Source: JBBARC01 sp040400005
GTDB taxonomy: Bacteria; Pseudomonadota; Alphaproteobacteria; Acetobacterales; Acetobacteraceae
Assembly: GCA_040400005.1 (NCBI GenBank)
Contig: JBBARC010000055.1
Coordinates: 1-21,747, forward strand
Direction of reading: 5' to 3'
DNA: 21,747 nucleotides
Positions within the stretch are counted from its first letter, which is position 1. Every line of letters begins with the position of its first letter. The notes beneath the pieces are model-generated. The model had not been told where the DNA came from. It was given only the letters and a program-made list of their open reading frames with translations, and did no database searches. Of the stretch, positions 1 to 8,057 are shown piece by piece. A program made the translations under genes and the position numbers.

Positions 1-44
1 GGTTAGCTGGTGCGGGGCAGGCTTAGCTTTTATGCGTTTCGCGG

Positions 45-902
45 TTGAATCCGCGCTATATGCAAAAACGTATTTTGCGTATCTACCCCGGTTTTTTGCT
101 GGCTTTTGCGACAACTGTGCTGATTGTGGCGCCGTTAGGGGGGGGCGATCTGGCCGCCCTAGATGCGCGAGCCTGGGCAAAATTGGTTCTCGGTGCTGTA
201 CTTTTGCAAGAACCTGCGGTGCCGGGTAGTTTTGCAGGCCTGAGAGAGCCGGTGCTGAATGGCGCGTTATGGAGCATTCCGGTTGAATTTGCCTGCTACT
301 TGGCGGTGCCAGTGATGGCCGCGTTAGGCTTTCTGGGCAGGCACCGGTGGGCGTTGGCGGCGTTGCTGGGTGGTTTGCTCGTGGCGATTGCAACGGGCAT
401 GGCGGCGCGTGTGGTTGGCACGCTGGGGCTTGCTATACCGGCTTTGGGCATTTCCACCACAACCCTTGCGCTGAACGCGACCATTTGGTGCGCGGCATTG
501 GCGATGTTTGTGTCTGGCATGTGCATGGCAGCGTTTGATTTGCGATGCATTTTACATGGTGGGGTTGCCTGTGTGGTGGCGGCTGCGGTGCTGGCCTGCC
601 TGTTGTCGCCGGCGCTGGCGCTGGCATCGTTAAGCGTAGGCTTCACCTACCTGGTGTTTTGGGCAGCGTTCAGCCCAGTATTTGCATGGGCACGGCCGCT
701 AAACCGCAAGCGCGATATATCCTATGGGGTGTATTTATACGGCTGGCCGGTGGAAAGTTTGCTGATCTGGCACCACCGCGCGATCGGCCCGTTGGCGGCG
801 TTCGCGGTGACCATGGTGGTGGTCAGCGTGCTCGCTATGGCAAGCTGGGCCTGGGTGGAAGCCCCTGCCCTGCGCATCAAGCCCGGAGGCCACCGGGGAT
901 AA
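45..902 (+). CDS. Membrane acyltransferase, acyltransferase-3 (OafA/YrhL) family, 5' end outside the window
   Basis: This is the C-terminal part of a polytopic inner-membrane acyltransferase of the type that O-acylates surface polysaccharides. The stretch KRILRIYPGF just after the apparent start is the family motif that follows the first helices. After it come about seven hydrophobic segments and a late GVYLYGWP motif, also typical. The usual N-terminal helix with the catalytic His is missing, and family members run to about 350-380 residues against 285 here. The only start in this frame is a weak TTG at 45, and the frame is closed by a TAG at 24. Reading frame 2 is open from base 2 and encodes SWCGAGLAFMRF, which resembles the segment expected just before the motif. 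The gene therefore probably enters from the left, with a possible frameshift near 40-60. The acyl donor and target cannot be read from the sequence. Confidence 0.6.
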   Translation: MNPRYMQKRILRIYPGFLLAFATTVLIVAPLGGGDLAALDARAWAKLVLGAVLLQEPAVPGSFAGLREPVLNGALWSIPVEFACYLAVPVMAALGFLGRHRWALAALLGGLLVAIATGMAARVVGTLGLAIPALGISTTTLALNATIWCAALAMFVSGMCMAAFDLRCILHGGVACVVAAAVLACLLSPALALASLSVGFTYLVFWAAFSPVFAWARPLNRKRDISYGVYLYGWPVESLLIWHHRAIGPLAAFAVTMVVVSVLAMASWAWVEAPALRIKPGGHRG

Positions 903-1064
903 CTGGGATTATGTCCACAACCCACCCGCGTAACATGCGCATTGCAATATATGCCGCAAAATCAACCGCTTGTAACGAAACATGCGGAAACAATCATTGA
1001 CTCGCCCAGCGCGGGGCACACGGTTAGGTTGGCGAAAGTTTAACGCGTTCTGTGCAGGCCAGCC

Positions 1065-1110
1065 GCACCCTGGGGGTGCCTCCAGCCCAGCAGAACAACC
1101 AAGGGTTGTT
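1065..1110 (+). promoter_or_regulatory. lpxC leader with two small hairpins
   Basis: Two inverted repeats lie just before the preferred lpxC start at 1121: GCACCC/GGGTGC (1065-1079, loop TGG) and AACAACC/GGTTGTT (1094-1110, loop AAG). The only Shine-Dalgarno-like run, AAGGG at 1101-1105, falls in the loop and stem of the second hairpin and is about 15 nt from the ATG. It would be partly occluded if the hairpin folds. Regulation by this structure is inference only. Confidence 0.3.
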
Positions 1111-1120
1111 GTTACCAGTT

Positions 1121-2089
1121 ATGGACGGGTTCGCCGAACTAACCACCAGCACCGCCGACACCTGCCAGCACACGCTGGCCGGGCCAATTTCGTGCGTCGG
1201 GATTGGGCTGCATTCGGGGGAGCGGGTGAATTTGGCGCTGCTGCCGGCGCCGGCTAACACCGGTATTGTGTTTCGCCGCACCGATTTGGGCGTGAGCATC
1301 GGCGCGCGTTTCGATAACGTGGGCGATACGCGGCTGTGCACCGTGCTCAGTGCCGATGGCGTGCGCATTGGCACCATTGAGCATCTGATGGCCGGCCTGG
1401 CCGGGTGCGGTATTGATAATGCGATTGTGGAACTGGATGGTGCCGAATTGCCGGTGTTTGATGGCTCGGCGGCACCCTTTACGTTCCTGATCGATTGCGC
1501 CGGCCGGCGTGAACAAAACACGCCGCGGGTTGCGATTGAAATTCTGCGCACCGTGCGGGTAACCGATGGTGAAGCGTTTGCTGAATTCCGCCCGCACGAC
1601 AGCGCTGATACTGCCCCCACCATTGCGCGTGCGGTGCTGGATATGGCGCTGTCTATTGAATTTGCCGCCGCCGCGATTGGCCGCCAGGCGCTGAGCCTGA
1701 CACTAAGCGAACTGACCTTCCGCACCGAATTAGAACGCGCCCGCACCTTTACCCTACGCGCCGAAATTGACGCGATGCAGGCCAATGGCCTGGCCCGCGG
1801 CGGCAGCCTGGAAAACGCGATTGTGGTTGATGGCGCCCAGGTGCTTAACCCGGCGGGCTTGCGCATGAGCGATGAATTCGTGCGCCACAAAATGCTGGAT
1901 GCGGTGGGCGATTTGGCGCTGGCGGGTGGGCCGATCCATGGCCGCTTTATTGCGCACCGCACCGGGCACGCGCTGAACAACAAATTATTGCGTGCGCTGT
2001 TCGCCGATAGCACGGCGTGGCGCCGCGTAACCACGGCCGCCCCGGCAAACGGCTGGTTTGCGCCGATGAGCCTGCAAGCGGCCGATTAA
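1121..2089 (+). CDS. lpxC: UDP-3-O-acyl-N-acetylglucosamine deacetylase LpxC
   Basis: LpxC is the zinc deacetylase that performs the committed step of lipid A synthesis in the cytoplasm. The protein has 322 residues, near the usual 300-320. Visible family signatures are GIGLHSG (27-33), the catalytic pair E87-H88 in GTIEHLMAGL, and the zinc motif HKMLD (H256, D260). A downstream His (H283 in RTGHALNNKLL) matches the conserved catalytic His, and its 27-residue distance from H256 agrees with the family. I chose ATG 1121 because family homology begins a few residues later (QHTLAGPISC). An in-frame GTG at 1052 would add 23 unsupported residues. In many alphaproteobacteria lpxC follows ftsZ; here it stands alone, convergent with the next gene with a 7-nt gap and no obvious terminator. 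Confidence 0.95.
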   Translation: MDGFAELTTSTADTCQHTLAGPISCVGIGLHSGERVNLALLPAPANTGIVFRRTDLGVSIGARFDNVGDTRLCTVLSADGVRIGTIEHLMAGLAGCGIDNAIVELDGAELPVFDGSAAPFTFLIDCAGRREQNTPRVAIEILRTVRVTDGEAFAEFRPHDSADTAPTIARAVLDMALSIEFAAAAIGRQALSLTLSELTFRTELERARTFTLRAEIDAMQANGLARGGSLENAIVVDGAQVLNPAGLRMSDEFVRHKMLDAVGDLALAGGPIHGRFIAHRTGHALNNKLLRALFADSTAWRRVTTAAPANGWFAPMSLQAAD

Positions 2090-2096
2090 CCGCAGC

Positions 2097-2891
2097 TTAG
2101 GCCCCGCCGCCTTTACCTTCAAACGGATGCAGCATTTGCCCCGCCAAATCGCGCGGCAACGCGGGATCCACCCCGTAATCGGCCGGCCACTCGCGCGGCA
2201 GGTAATGCGTGCCAAAAATCCGATCCAGCCACGGCAGCATGGATGCATAATTGCGGTTGGGGTGATCGGTTTTTGAATGGTGCCAGTGGTGAAACGCCGG
2301 GGTGGACACCAGATGTTCCAGCGGGCCGAAGCGCCAGCGCAGATTGGCGTGAATAAAAAACCCCCACATGGTGCCAACCAGAATAATCAGCAGCGGCATA
2401 TTATCGGCAACCCGGGCGGTGGGTTGGGCTAGGCCCAGCGCATACATCGGCACAAAGCCGCACAGCCGGGTAAACACCATATCCACCGGGTGCAGCCGGG
2501 TATTGACCAGCCAATCGATACTGGCGGCACTGTGGTGCACTGCATGAAAGCGCCACAACAGGGGGATTTCGTGCATCCAGCGATGCCCCCAATAAAAGCC
2601 GATTTCACCGGCCAGCAAGGCGGCCAGCGCGCGGGCCCACAGCGGCAGGCCGACGGTAAAGGCAAGCAGGCTGCCGGGCAGAATTTTATGCATGCCAAAA
2701 GCGATCAGCGCCATCGGCGGGGCCAGCAGCAATTTGGGCAGCAAGCCGCTGAGGAAGAAGTAAACCAAATCGTTGCCCACTTCACGCCGGCGGATTTTTT
2801 GCGGGCGCAAAAAGGCGATCTGTTCCAGCGGGATAAAAATCACCGCCAGTAACATAAACCAGGCACTGAGGCGCAAAAGATCAATCAGCAT
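2097..2891 (-). CDS. Sterol desaturase / fatty acid hydroxylase superfamily membrane protein
   Basis: This is a membrane di-iron hydroxylase or desaturase of 264 residues. The histidine boxes that bind the iron pair are all present: HRWMH (103-107), HAVHH (116-120), H134, H181, and HHWHH (201-205) followed by KTDHPNRNYA. Hydrophobic segments lie near residues 8-28, 45-65, 75-98 and 145-180. Substrates in this family include fatty acids, sterols, hopanoids and carotenoids; the sequence does not decide among them. ATG 2891 was chosen, with a GTG three codons upstream (2900) as the alternative. Neither has a clear ribosome binding site. The gene is divergent from the methyltransferase across about 160 bp and convergent with lpxC. 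Its closeness to lpxC suggests an envelope lipid role, but that is only an inference. Confidence 0.85.
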   Translation of the reverse strand: MLIDLLRLSAWFMLLAVIFIPLEQIAFLRPQKIRRREVGNDLVYFFLSGLLPKLLLAPPMALIAFGMHKILPGSLLAFTVGLPLWARALAALLAGEIGFYWGHRWMHEIPLLWRFHAVHHSAASIDWLVNTRLHPVDMVFTRLCGFVPMYALGLAQPTARVADNMPLLIILVGTMWGFFIHANLRWRFGPLEHLVSTPAFHHWHHSKTDHPNRNYASMLPWLDRIFGTHYLPREWPADYGVDPALPRDLAGQMLHPFEGKGGGA

Positions 2892-3050
2892 GGCGGGCAC
2901 GGGGGGGTCCGGTTAAACGACTGCATCGTTATGTAGCGCGCACAGTGGCACTTCAACCAGACATAAGCTGCAAATCCGGCGCCATTGCACCGGCGCGATG
3001 CACGACGCAGGGTTATCCCTACCCGATCGCGCCAAAAGGACACCGCCGCC

Positions 3051-3896
3051 ATGACCAAAACCGCCGCCGACATCGACGCCGAACAGCGCGACTACTGGAA
3101 TGGCCGCGGCGGCGCACATTGGGTGGAAGAACAGGCGTTTACCGATGGCATGCTGGCGGAAGTGGCAACCCGGTTGATCGCCCACGCCGATGCGCCGCAG
3201 GCAGCCGAGATACTGGATATTGGCTGCGGCGCCGGGGCCACCACGGTGCTGCTGGCGGCCGCCGCACCGGCCGCACGGGTAACCGGGCTTGATCTTTCGG
3301 CGCCGTTGATTGCGGTTGCGCGCGGCCGGTCCGCCGCCGGCGTTACCTGGATCGAAGGCAACGCCGCCACCCACGATTTTGGCCAAACGCGCTTCGATCT
3401 TTTGATCTCGCGCTTCGGCGTGATGTTTTTTGGTAATCCTACCGCGGCGTTTAGCCATTTGCGCGCAACCCTGCGCCCCAATGGCCGGCTGGTGTTTGCC
3501 TGCTGGCGCAGCTTTGCCGAAAACCCGTGGATGCGCGTTCCGCTGGAAGCCGCCTGCAAGCACGTGCCCTGGCCACCGCGGCCGGAGCCTGAAGATGCCG
3601 GGCCGTTTTCGTTTGCATCCCCCGATCGGGTGCGTCGCATTTTGGGCGCCGCCGGCTTTGCCGATCCGGTGTTTACGCCGGTGGATTTGGTGCTGGATGT
3701 TGCGGGGGGCGCCGGACTGGATGCGGCGGTGTTTCACACCACCCGCATCGGTGCGGCTAGCCGGGCGATGGCCGACCAGCCGGCGGCGCTGCAGGAAAAA
3801 GCTCGGGCGGAGATACGGGCTGCTTTGGCGCCTTATGTGGTGGGGGATGCTGTGCAACTGCCGGCGGCGGTTTGGTTTGTGTCGGCAGGTGTCTGA
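3051..3896 (+). CDS. Class I SAM-dependent methyltransferase
   Basis: This is a soluble methyltransferase of 281 residues. SAM-binding motif I, ILDIGCGAGA, lies at about residues 54-63. It is followed by an acidic post-motif strand (TGLDLS) and by the FDLLISRFGVMFF and LRPNGRLVFACWR segments of motifs II and III in the UbiE/Methyltransf_25 type. The substrate is unknown. ATG 3051 is chosen because AAAAGGA (3034-3040) lies 10 nt upstream; the open frame continues to 2985 without support. The stop codon is followed after 11 nt by the hairpin repeat at 3908. Confidence 0.85.
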   Translation: MTKTAADIDAEQRDYWNGRGGAHWVEEQAFTDGMLAEVATRLIAHADAPQAAEILDIGCGAGATTVLLAAAAPAARVTGLDLSAPLIAVARGRSAAGVTWIEGNAATHDFGQTRFDLLISRFGVMFFGNPTAAFSHLRATLRPNGRLVFACWRSFAENPWMRVPLEAACKHVPWPPRPEPEDAGPFSFASPDRVRRILGAAGFADPVFTPVDLVLDVAGGAGLDAAVFHTTRIGAASRAMADQPAALQEKARAEIRAALAPYVVGDAVQLPAAVWFVSAGV

Positions 3897-3907
3897 AAGG
3901 AAAGAAA

Positions 3908-3953
3908 CTTCTTTTCTGAAGAATAGAAGCAAAAGACATTTATTCGTTGGGGG
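3908..3953 (+). terminator. Hairpin repeat copy R1, 3' of the methyltransferase gene
   Basis: The arms CTTCTTTTC and GAATAGAAG enclose the loop TGAA, with one mismatch. They are followed by CAAAAGACATTTATTCG and TTGGGGG. The hairpin starts 11 nt after the methyltransferase TGA and has the same sense. It matches R2 (11904), R3 (13448) and R4 (13534, minus) in sequence and in position relative to a stop codon. It is annotated as a terminator-like 3' UTR element. It also occupies the region where the next gene's start should be. Confidence 0.6.
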
Positions 3954-3969
3954 AACGTGGCGACGCTGG

Positions 3970-4806
3970 GTGTGGCTGTTGCCGCTGTTGCTGCTCGCTT
4001 CTTGCAGTGGCGGGCAGCGCCTGCATACGGATGTTGGGCCTGGGCCGGCGGGCGATCCTTGGCGGCCATTTATTGCTGAGTCCGCGCAGCATTTTACCAT
4101 CCCCGACGCTTGGATACGCACCGTGATGGCGCGGGAATCAGGCGGGCACCAATATCTGAATGGGCGGCCGATCACATCATCTTCGGGGGCCGCGGGGCTG
4201 ATGCAGTTGATGCCCGCCACATACGATCGCTTACGCGTGCGCTATGGTCTGGGCGGTGATGTGTATGATCCGCACGATAATATCTTTGCCGGCGCCGGGC
4301 TGATTCGCGAATTATACGATCGTTACGGCTCGCCCAATTTCTTGGCCGCCTATACGCTGGGTAGCCGCCGCATGGATGCTTACCTGGCCGGCAAATCCGA
4401 TCTACCCGATAGCACGCGCAGCTATATGGCGACGGCAGCGCCGGGATTGCGCGGTGATCAGCCTGGCAGCAGCGCGCCAACACCCCGCCCGCCGGTGGCC
4501 TTCGCTGCCGCCAGCGGTGGGTTAATCGCATCGGCGGAAGCAGCCCCGGTGCGCGCCAATAGCTGGTCTGTGCAGGTGGGTGCCTACAGGGATCCTGATC
4601 AGGCCCGCCAAGCTGCCGCACAGGCGCGCCAAGCCGGCGGCGATACGCTTACGCAGGGCAGCGTGTTAATTGCCATCACCCAGCACGATGGCGCGCGGTA
4701 TTACCGCGCCCGCATCACCGGACTAGATCGCAATGGTGCGGAAACTGCCTGCACAGACCTAAAAAATGCCGGTATTGGGTGCTGGGCGGTAGCGCCGGGG
4801 GGGTAG
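3970..4806 (+). CDS. Lipoprotein lytic transglycosylase (SLT/GH23 fold) with C-terminal SPOR domain
   Basis: This is a predicted envelope lipoprotein of 278 residues that cleaves peptidoglycan glycan strands. A hydrophobic leader ends in the lipobox LASC, with C12 as the lipidated Cys. The transglycosylase domain spans about residues 35-145. It has the catalytic Glu in MARESGG (E56), the GLMQLMPAT motif (77-84) and an AYTLG variant of the usual AYNAG. A Pro/Ala-rich linker leads to a SPOR domain at about 199-276 (SWSVQVGAYRDPDQA), a module that binds denuded septal glycan. C261 and C271 could pair. The start is uncertain: GTG 3970 gives a leader with no basic residues. Longer starts would run through repeat R1 (translated FLKNRSKRHLFVGG) or into the methyltransferase gene. 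The repeat may have displaced the original 5' end. Confidence 0.85.
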   Translation: MWLLPLLLLASCSGGQRLHTDVGPGPAGDPWRPFIAESAQHFTIPDAWIRTVMARESGGHQYLNGRPITSSSGAAGLMQLMPATYDRLRVRYGLGGDVYDPHDNIFAGAGLIRELYDRYGSPNFLAAYTLGSRRMDAYLAGKSDLPDSTRSYMATAAPGLRGDQPGSSAPTPRPPVAFAAASGGLIASAEAAPVRANSWSVQVGAYRDPDQARQAAAQARQAGGDTLTQGSVLIAITQHDGARYYRARITGLDRNGAETACTDLKNAGIGCWAVAPGG

Positions 4807-4840
4807 TGCACGGGGTGCAGCGTCGCCGTTACCGGGTAAT

Positions 4841-4995
4841 ACCAAGCCGCCTTGATAATGACTCTTCCAAGATCAAGATGGGCAGCAATGCGGCGTGGTA
4901 TCCGCGCCGGGTTGGCGGGCGTCGGCGCGCCAAAAAAGACTAATGCCGGCCCGCGTTGAGCCATTCTTCACGGGTCAGCCCTTAAGCGGGTTGGT
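4841..4995. mobile_element. MITE-like element, copy A1
   Basis: This is a 155-bp non-coding element bounded by imperfect inverted ends, ACCAAGCCGCCTT on the left and AAGCGGGTTGGT on the right. AT dinucleotides flank both sides (4839-4840 and 4996-4997), consistent with a 2-bp target duplication. A second copy lies at 17463-17624. The two are nearly the same at the left end and over roughly the last 110 bp, including AAAAAAGACTAATGCCG, and diverge in the middle. The right end overlaps the 3' end of the GloVer repeat gene and supplies its last codons and its stop. No transposase is encoded. Confidence 0.75.
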
Positions 4996-7226
4996 ATAAG
5001 GGCAAACACCGTGCCCAAACCCGACGCACCGCCAGAGTTGGTAGCGCCATACACATTGGTGCCAATGCTGATAAGGGCAGCACCTGGCTGGCTGCCATCG
5101 GCCTTGCCGGTGAAGTTATGTAGGATAGTTTTTAAGCCGGTGACTGGATGAATGCTGAACACGGTGCCTTTATCAAACGCGCCACCGCTGGAGGTTGTGC
5201 CATAAAGCAGACCGTTGATCCCAAGCAGGGGACCATCAGGGTAGCTGCCATCCGCGCCGCCGGTAAATCTGTGCAGCACTCGTTCTGCCCCAGTTACCGT
5301 GCTAATTTTAAAGACTAGGCCATAATCCAACGGGTTGGGCCCCAAACCGCCGCCCAATGATGAAACACCGTACAACGCGCCGCTTAGCTTGGTCAGTGTT
5401 TCACTAGGGAAGGCGGCGTCTTTGCCGCCGGCAAAGCTGTAAACAACGCCGTAGGCCCCAGTGGTTGGATTGATCTTGAACACGGTACCAAAGTTTGATG
5501 CACCGCCGTTTGATGTTAAACCATAAAGACTGGCGCCTAAACTGGTCAGGGCGGCGCTTGGCGCGGCGCCATCACTGCCCCCGGCAAAACTGTAAATTGG
5601 GCTTGGTAACCCAGTGCCTGGCTTGAAGCCATATACGGTGCCGCTGTCCGAAGCGCCACCGCCACGGGTTACGCCATAGACGGTATCACGCAGATTGAGT
5701 AACTCCCCGCGCGGCCATGAACCGTTGGCCCCGGTAAAACTGAAGATTACGTTGTGGGAACCCGTATTTGGATCGATGCTGAACAACGTGCCACGGTCAG
5801 CATCGCCACCAACGTATGTTGTACCATAGAGCGTGCTCCTCACGCCGATCAGTGCCGAGCTGGGCGAGATACCAACGGCGCGACTTCCAAAGCTAAATAT
5901 CTCCGTCGCTGCCGCTGTTACCGGATCAATCTTTACGATATTGCCACGCGATGCCGAACCGCCCCGCGCGGTCGACAAAAACAAGGCGCCATTAAAAGCA
6001 GCCAAGCCGTTGGGCTCGGGTGTTAAGCCGCTTCCCGGTGAAAAACTATATACAACGCGCTGTGTCTTGGTCGCGGGATCGACACTGAATACCGTTCCGT
6101 AACCATTGCCGCTCGATGAAGACTCACCTCCGAATAGTGTGGTTCCATAGAGAATACCATTCGCGCTGAGCAGCCCGCCCGGGTTGCTGCCATTATTGGC
6201 CCCAGTGAACTTATAAATTACATTGGTCACACCGGTGACAGGGTCAATTTCAAACACGGTCCCGGCACCCGGTGCCCCACCCCCGACAGCATTTGTTCCG
6301 AAAAGCATACCGCCGACGTTGATCAGCGCGGTATTGGGAAAAGCCACAGCCCCTTCGTATCCTGAGAATCGATGAAGTATGGTTTCCTTGCCCGAGGTCA
6401 GGTCGATTTTGAACACTAGGCCTGCGCTGAACTGGCCAACGCTCTGCGCGGTGCCATAAAGCGCGCTGCCTACTTGGGTGAGCGCAGCTACCGGCGCGTA
6501 TCCGTCATTATTTTGTATGTTAAAGTTATGCACGACACTCTCGACGCCGGTGCTCGGATCAATCTTGAACACTGTGCCAAGTGCCCTTCCACTACCACCG
6601 TAATCCGACGTAACGTAAAGTACGCCGTTTAGTGCGATCAATCCGCCGCGTGGATGACGTGCGTCACCACCGCCACCAAAACTATGCAACACGGTTTCGA
6701 TGCCAGTGACGGAGTCGATCTTAAAGACCGTGCCACTATCCATAGTTCCACCGGCCGATGTCGTACCGTAGAGCGTATCTCCCACGGCCAGCAGCGGCCC
6801 AGATGGATAACCACCATCAGCCCCACCCGTGAAGCTATAAGTTACGGTTATGCTACCGGCTGCTGGGTCGAACCTAAAAACAACGCCGTGATCCGCACTA
6901 AAAGCCGACTGCGCTGTACCATACACCACGCCGCCTATCGCGGTTAGCCCGGTATTGGGCGACATCCATTTGGGGAAACTGTAAATGACCGTTTCCCGCC
7001 CAGTGGTTGGATTTAAGTTATATATTGTGCCAGAGCCCGTCACACCGCCCGATTGCGTGGTTCCAAAAAACGTGCCGCCAACATCAAACAGCGTCCCGGA
7101 AGGTGAGGCGCCGTCGTAGCCGCCACTGATTGAATACAACGTCGATAGCGTTGCCGCCTGGGCTGAGCCAATTGAGACCAAGCTAGCAGCCAGGCCGCAC
7201 AGCACCTTCAATCGCAACCCGGTCAT
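4968..7226 (-). CDS. Secreted protein of about 14 GloVer-type tandem repeats (TIGR03803-like)
   Basis: A 752-residue exported protein. The leader MTGLRLKVLCGLAASLVS ends at an AQA-A cleavage site. The rest is about 14 repeats of roughly 50 residues built on L-YGTT-GG----GTVF-IDP-TG---V-YSF-G--DG--P, which I recognise as the GloVer repeat. Such repeats probably form beta-propeller blades. The mature chain opens with the closing half of a blade (TLYSISGGYDGASP) and ends with GTVFAL, the opening half, as expected for velcro closure. The function is unknown; surface or extracellular location is inferred. ATG 7226 has a GGGA run about 6-9 nt upstream; a TTG at 7238 is less likely. The last residues, IPTRLRADP, are encoded by MITE copy A1. 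Codon choice looks less GC-biased than in the neighbours, which hints at transfer. Confidence 0.85.
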   Translation of the reverse strand: MTGLRLKVLCGLAASLVSIGSAQAATLSTLYSISGGYDGASPSGTLFDVGGTFFGTTQSGGVTGSGTIYNLNPTTGRETVIYSFPKWMSPNTGLTAIGGVVYGTAQSAFSADHGVVFRFDPAAGSITVTYSFTGGADGGYPSGPLLAVGDTLYGTTSAGGTMDSGTVFKIDSVTGIETVLHSFGGGGDARHPRGGLIALNGVLYVTSDYGGSGRALGTVFKIDPSTGVESVVHNFNIQNNDGYAPVAALTQVGSALYGTAQSVGQFSAGLVFKIDLTSGKETILHRFSGYEGAVAFPNTALINVGGMLFGTNAVGGGAPGAGTVFEIDPVTGVTNVIYKFTGANNGSNPGGLLSANGILYGTTLFGGESSSSGNGYGTVFSVDPATKTQRVVYSFSPGSGLTPEPNGLAAFNGALFLSTARGGSASRGNIVKIDPVTAAATEIFSFGSRAVGISPSSALIGVRSTLYGTTYVGGDADRGTLFSIDPNTGSHNVIFSFTGANGSWPRGELLNLRDTVYGVTRGGGASDSGTVYGFKPGTGLPSPIYSFAGGSDGAAPSAALTSLGASLYGLTSNGGASNFGTVFKINPTTGAYGVVYSFAGGKDAAFPSETLTKLSGALYGVSSLGGGLGPNPLDYGLVFKISTVTGAERVLHRFTGGADGSYPDGPLLGINGLLYGTTSSGGAFDKGTVFSIHPVTGLKTILHNFTGKADGSQPGAALISIGTNVYGATNSGGASGLGTVFALIPTRLRADP

Positions 7227-7331
7227 GACAGTTCCCAATTCGAAGCTAGTTCAGCACCCTTAGGACCGAGACCAACGCCCGATCTTGCGCCACCGTTATA
7301 ATGCACGGGCTTGCGTATGTCACCGGCAAAC

Positions 7332-7420
7332 GGTTGGGGGAGTGCGACCAAGGAAGGAAGGCGAAGGCGTGCTGCGCACGAAGCCCCTCGCCTTACTTCC
7401 TTAGCCCCAGTCCCCCACCC
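7332..7420. repeat. Long imperfect inverted repeat between folE and the GloVer gene
   Basis: The left arm 7332-7367 (GGTTGGGGGAGTG, AAGGAAGGAAGGCGAAGG) and the right arm 7386-7420 (CCTCGCCTTACTTCC, CAGTCCCCCACCC) pair over about 35 bp with roughly six mismatches, around a loop of about 18 nt. The repeat begins 1 nt downstream of the folE stop, so it would form a large hairpin in the folE 3' UTR. It may be a terminator-like structure or a dispersed palindromic element. No U-tract is seen. Confidence 0.6.
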
Positions 7421-7421
7421 A

Positions 7422-8057
7422 TCACTCGAAATCGGGGGCGCGTTGGCCGATCATGGCGAGTAGTTCGCGGCGGGTGGAGGGGTCATCGCGGAAGGCGCCG
7501 AGCATGCGGCTGGTGACCATGGACACGCCGGTTTTGTGCACGCCGCGGGTGCTCATGCATTGGTGGCCGGCTTCGATAATCACGGCGGTGCCGCGCGGGC
7601 GCAGCACGTCGTTGATGGTATTGGCGATTTGGGCGGTGAGTTTTTCCTGGATTTGCAGGCGGGCGGCGTAGGCATCGACCACGCGGGCGAGTTTGCTGAT
7701 ACCGACCACGCGTTTATCGGGCAGGTAGGCGACGTGGGCGCGGCCGATGATGGGCACCATGTGGTGTTCGCAGTGGCTTTCCAGGCGGATATCGCGCAGC
7801 AGCACGATTTCGTCGTAGCCTTCGACTTCCTCGAACGTGCGTTCCAGGATGGCGATGGGGTCTTCGGTGTAGCCGCGGAAGAATTCGCGGTACGATTTTG
7901 CCACCCGGCGCGGGGTATCTAACAGGCCTTCGCGGGTGGGGTCATCGCCGGCCCAGCGGATCAGGGTGCGGATGGCGGCTTCGGCCTCGGTTTGGCTGAC
8001 CGGGGGTTCGGAGATGGCTGCACGGGCGCGGGCGGGTTTGGGGCTGATTTTGTTCAC
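7422..8057 (-). CDS. folE: GTP cyclohydrolase I FolE
   Basis: FolE converts GTP to 7,8-dihydroneopterin triphosphate, the first step of folate (and, in some bacteria, queuosine-type) synthesis. The protein has 211 residues. The zinc ligands C96 and H99 lie in ESHCEHHMVP, and C167 in EAGHQCMSTRGV. The GISKLARVVDAYA and HKTGVSMVTS motifs complete the active site. This is the classical zinc-dependent type IA enzyme. The start is GTG 8057. Homology begins near residue 20, so the exact N-terminus is soft. The gene appears monocistronic, with a large inverted repeat at its 3' end and a 300-bp gap upstream. Confidence 0.95.
   Translation of the reverse strand: MNKISPKPARARAAISEPPVSQTEAEAAIRTLIRWAGDDPTREGLLDTPRRVAKSYREFFRGYTEDPIAILERTFEEVEGYDEIVLLRDIRLESHCEHHMVPIIGRAHVAYLPDKRVVGISKLARVVDAYAARLQIQEKLTAQIANTINDVLRPRGTAVIIEAGHQCMSTRGVHKTGVSMVTSRMLGAFRDDPSTRRELLAMIGQRAPDFE

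Noticed and set aside
1024..2034. Long open frame on the minus strand opposite lpxC (336 codons)
   Set aside because: It lies wholly antisense to a certain lpxC. Its composition is Arg/Ser/Pro-rich, typical of a shadow frame in GC-rich DNA, and it has no recognisable domain.
2913..4220. 435-codon minus-strand frame across the methyltransferase and transglycosylase
   Set aside because: It is antisense to two recognisable genes and crosses hairpin repeat R1, and the product is low-complexity and basic.
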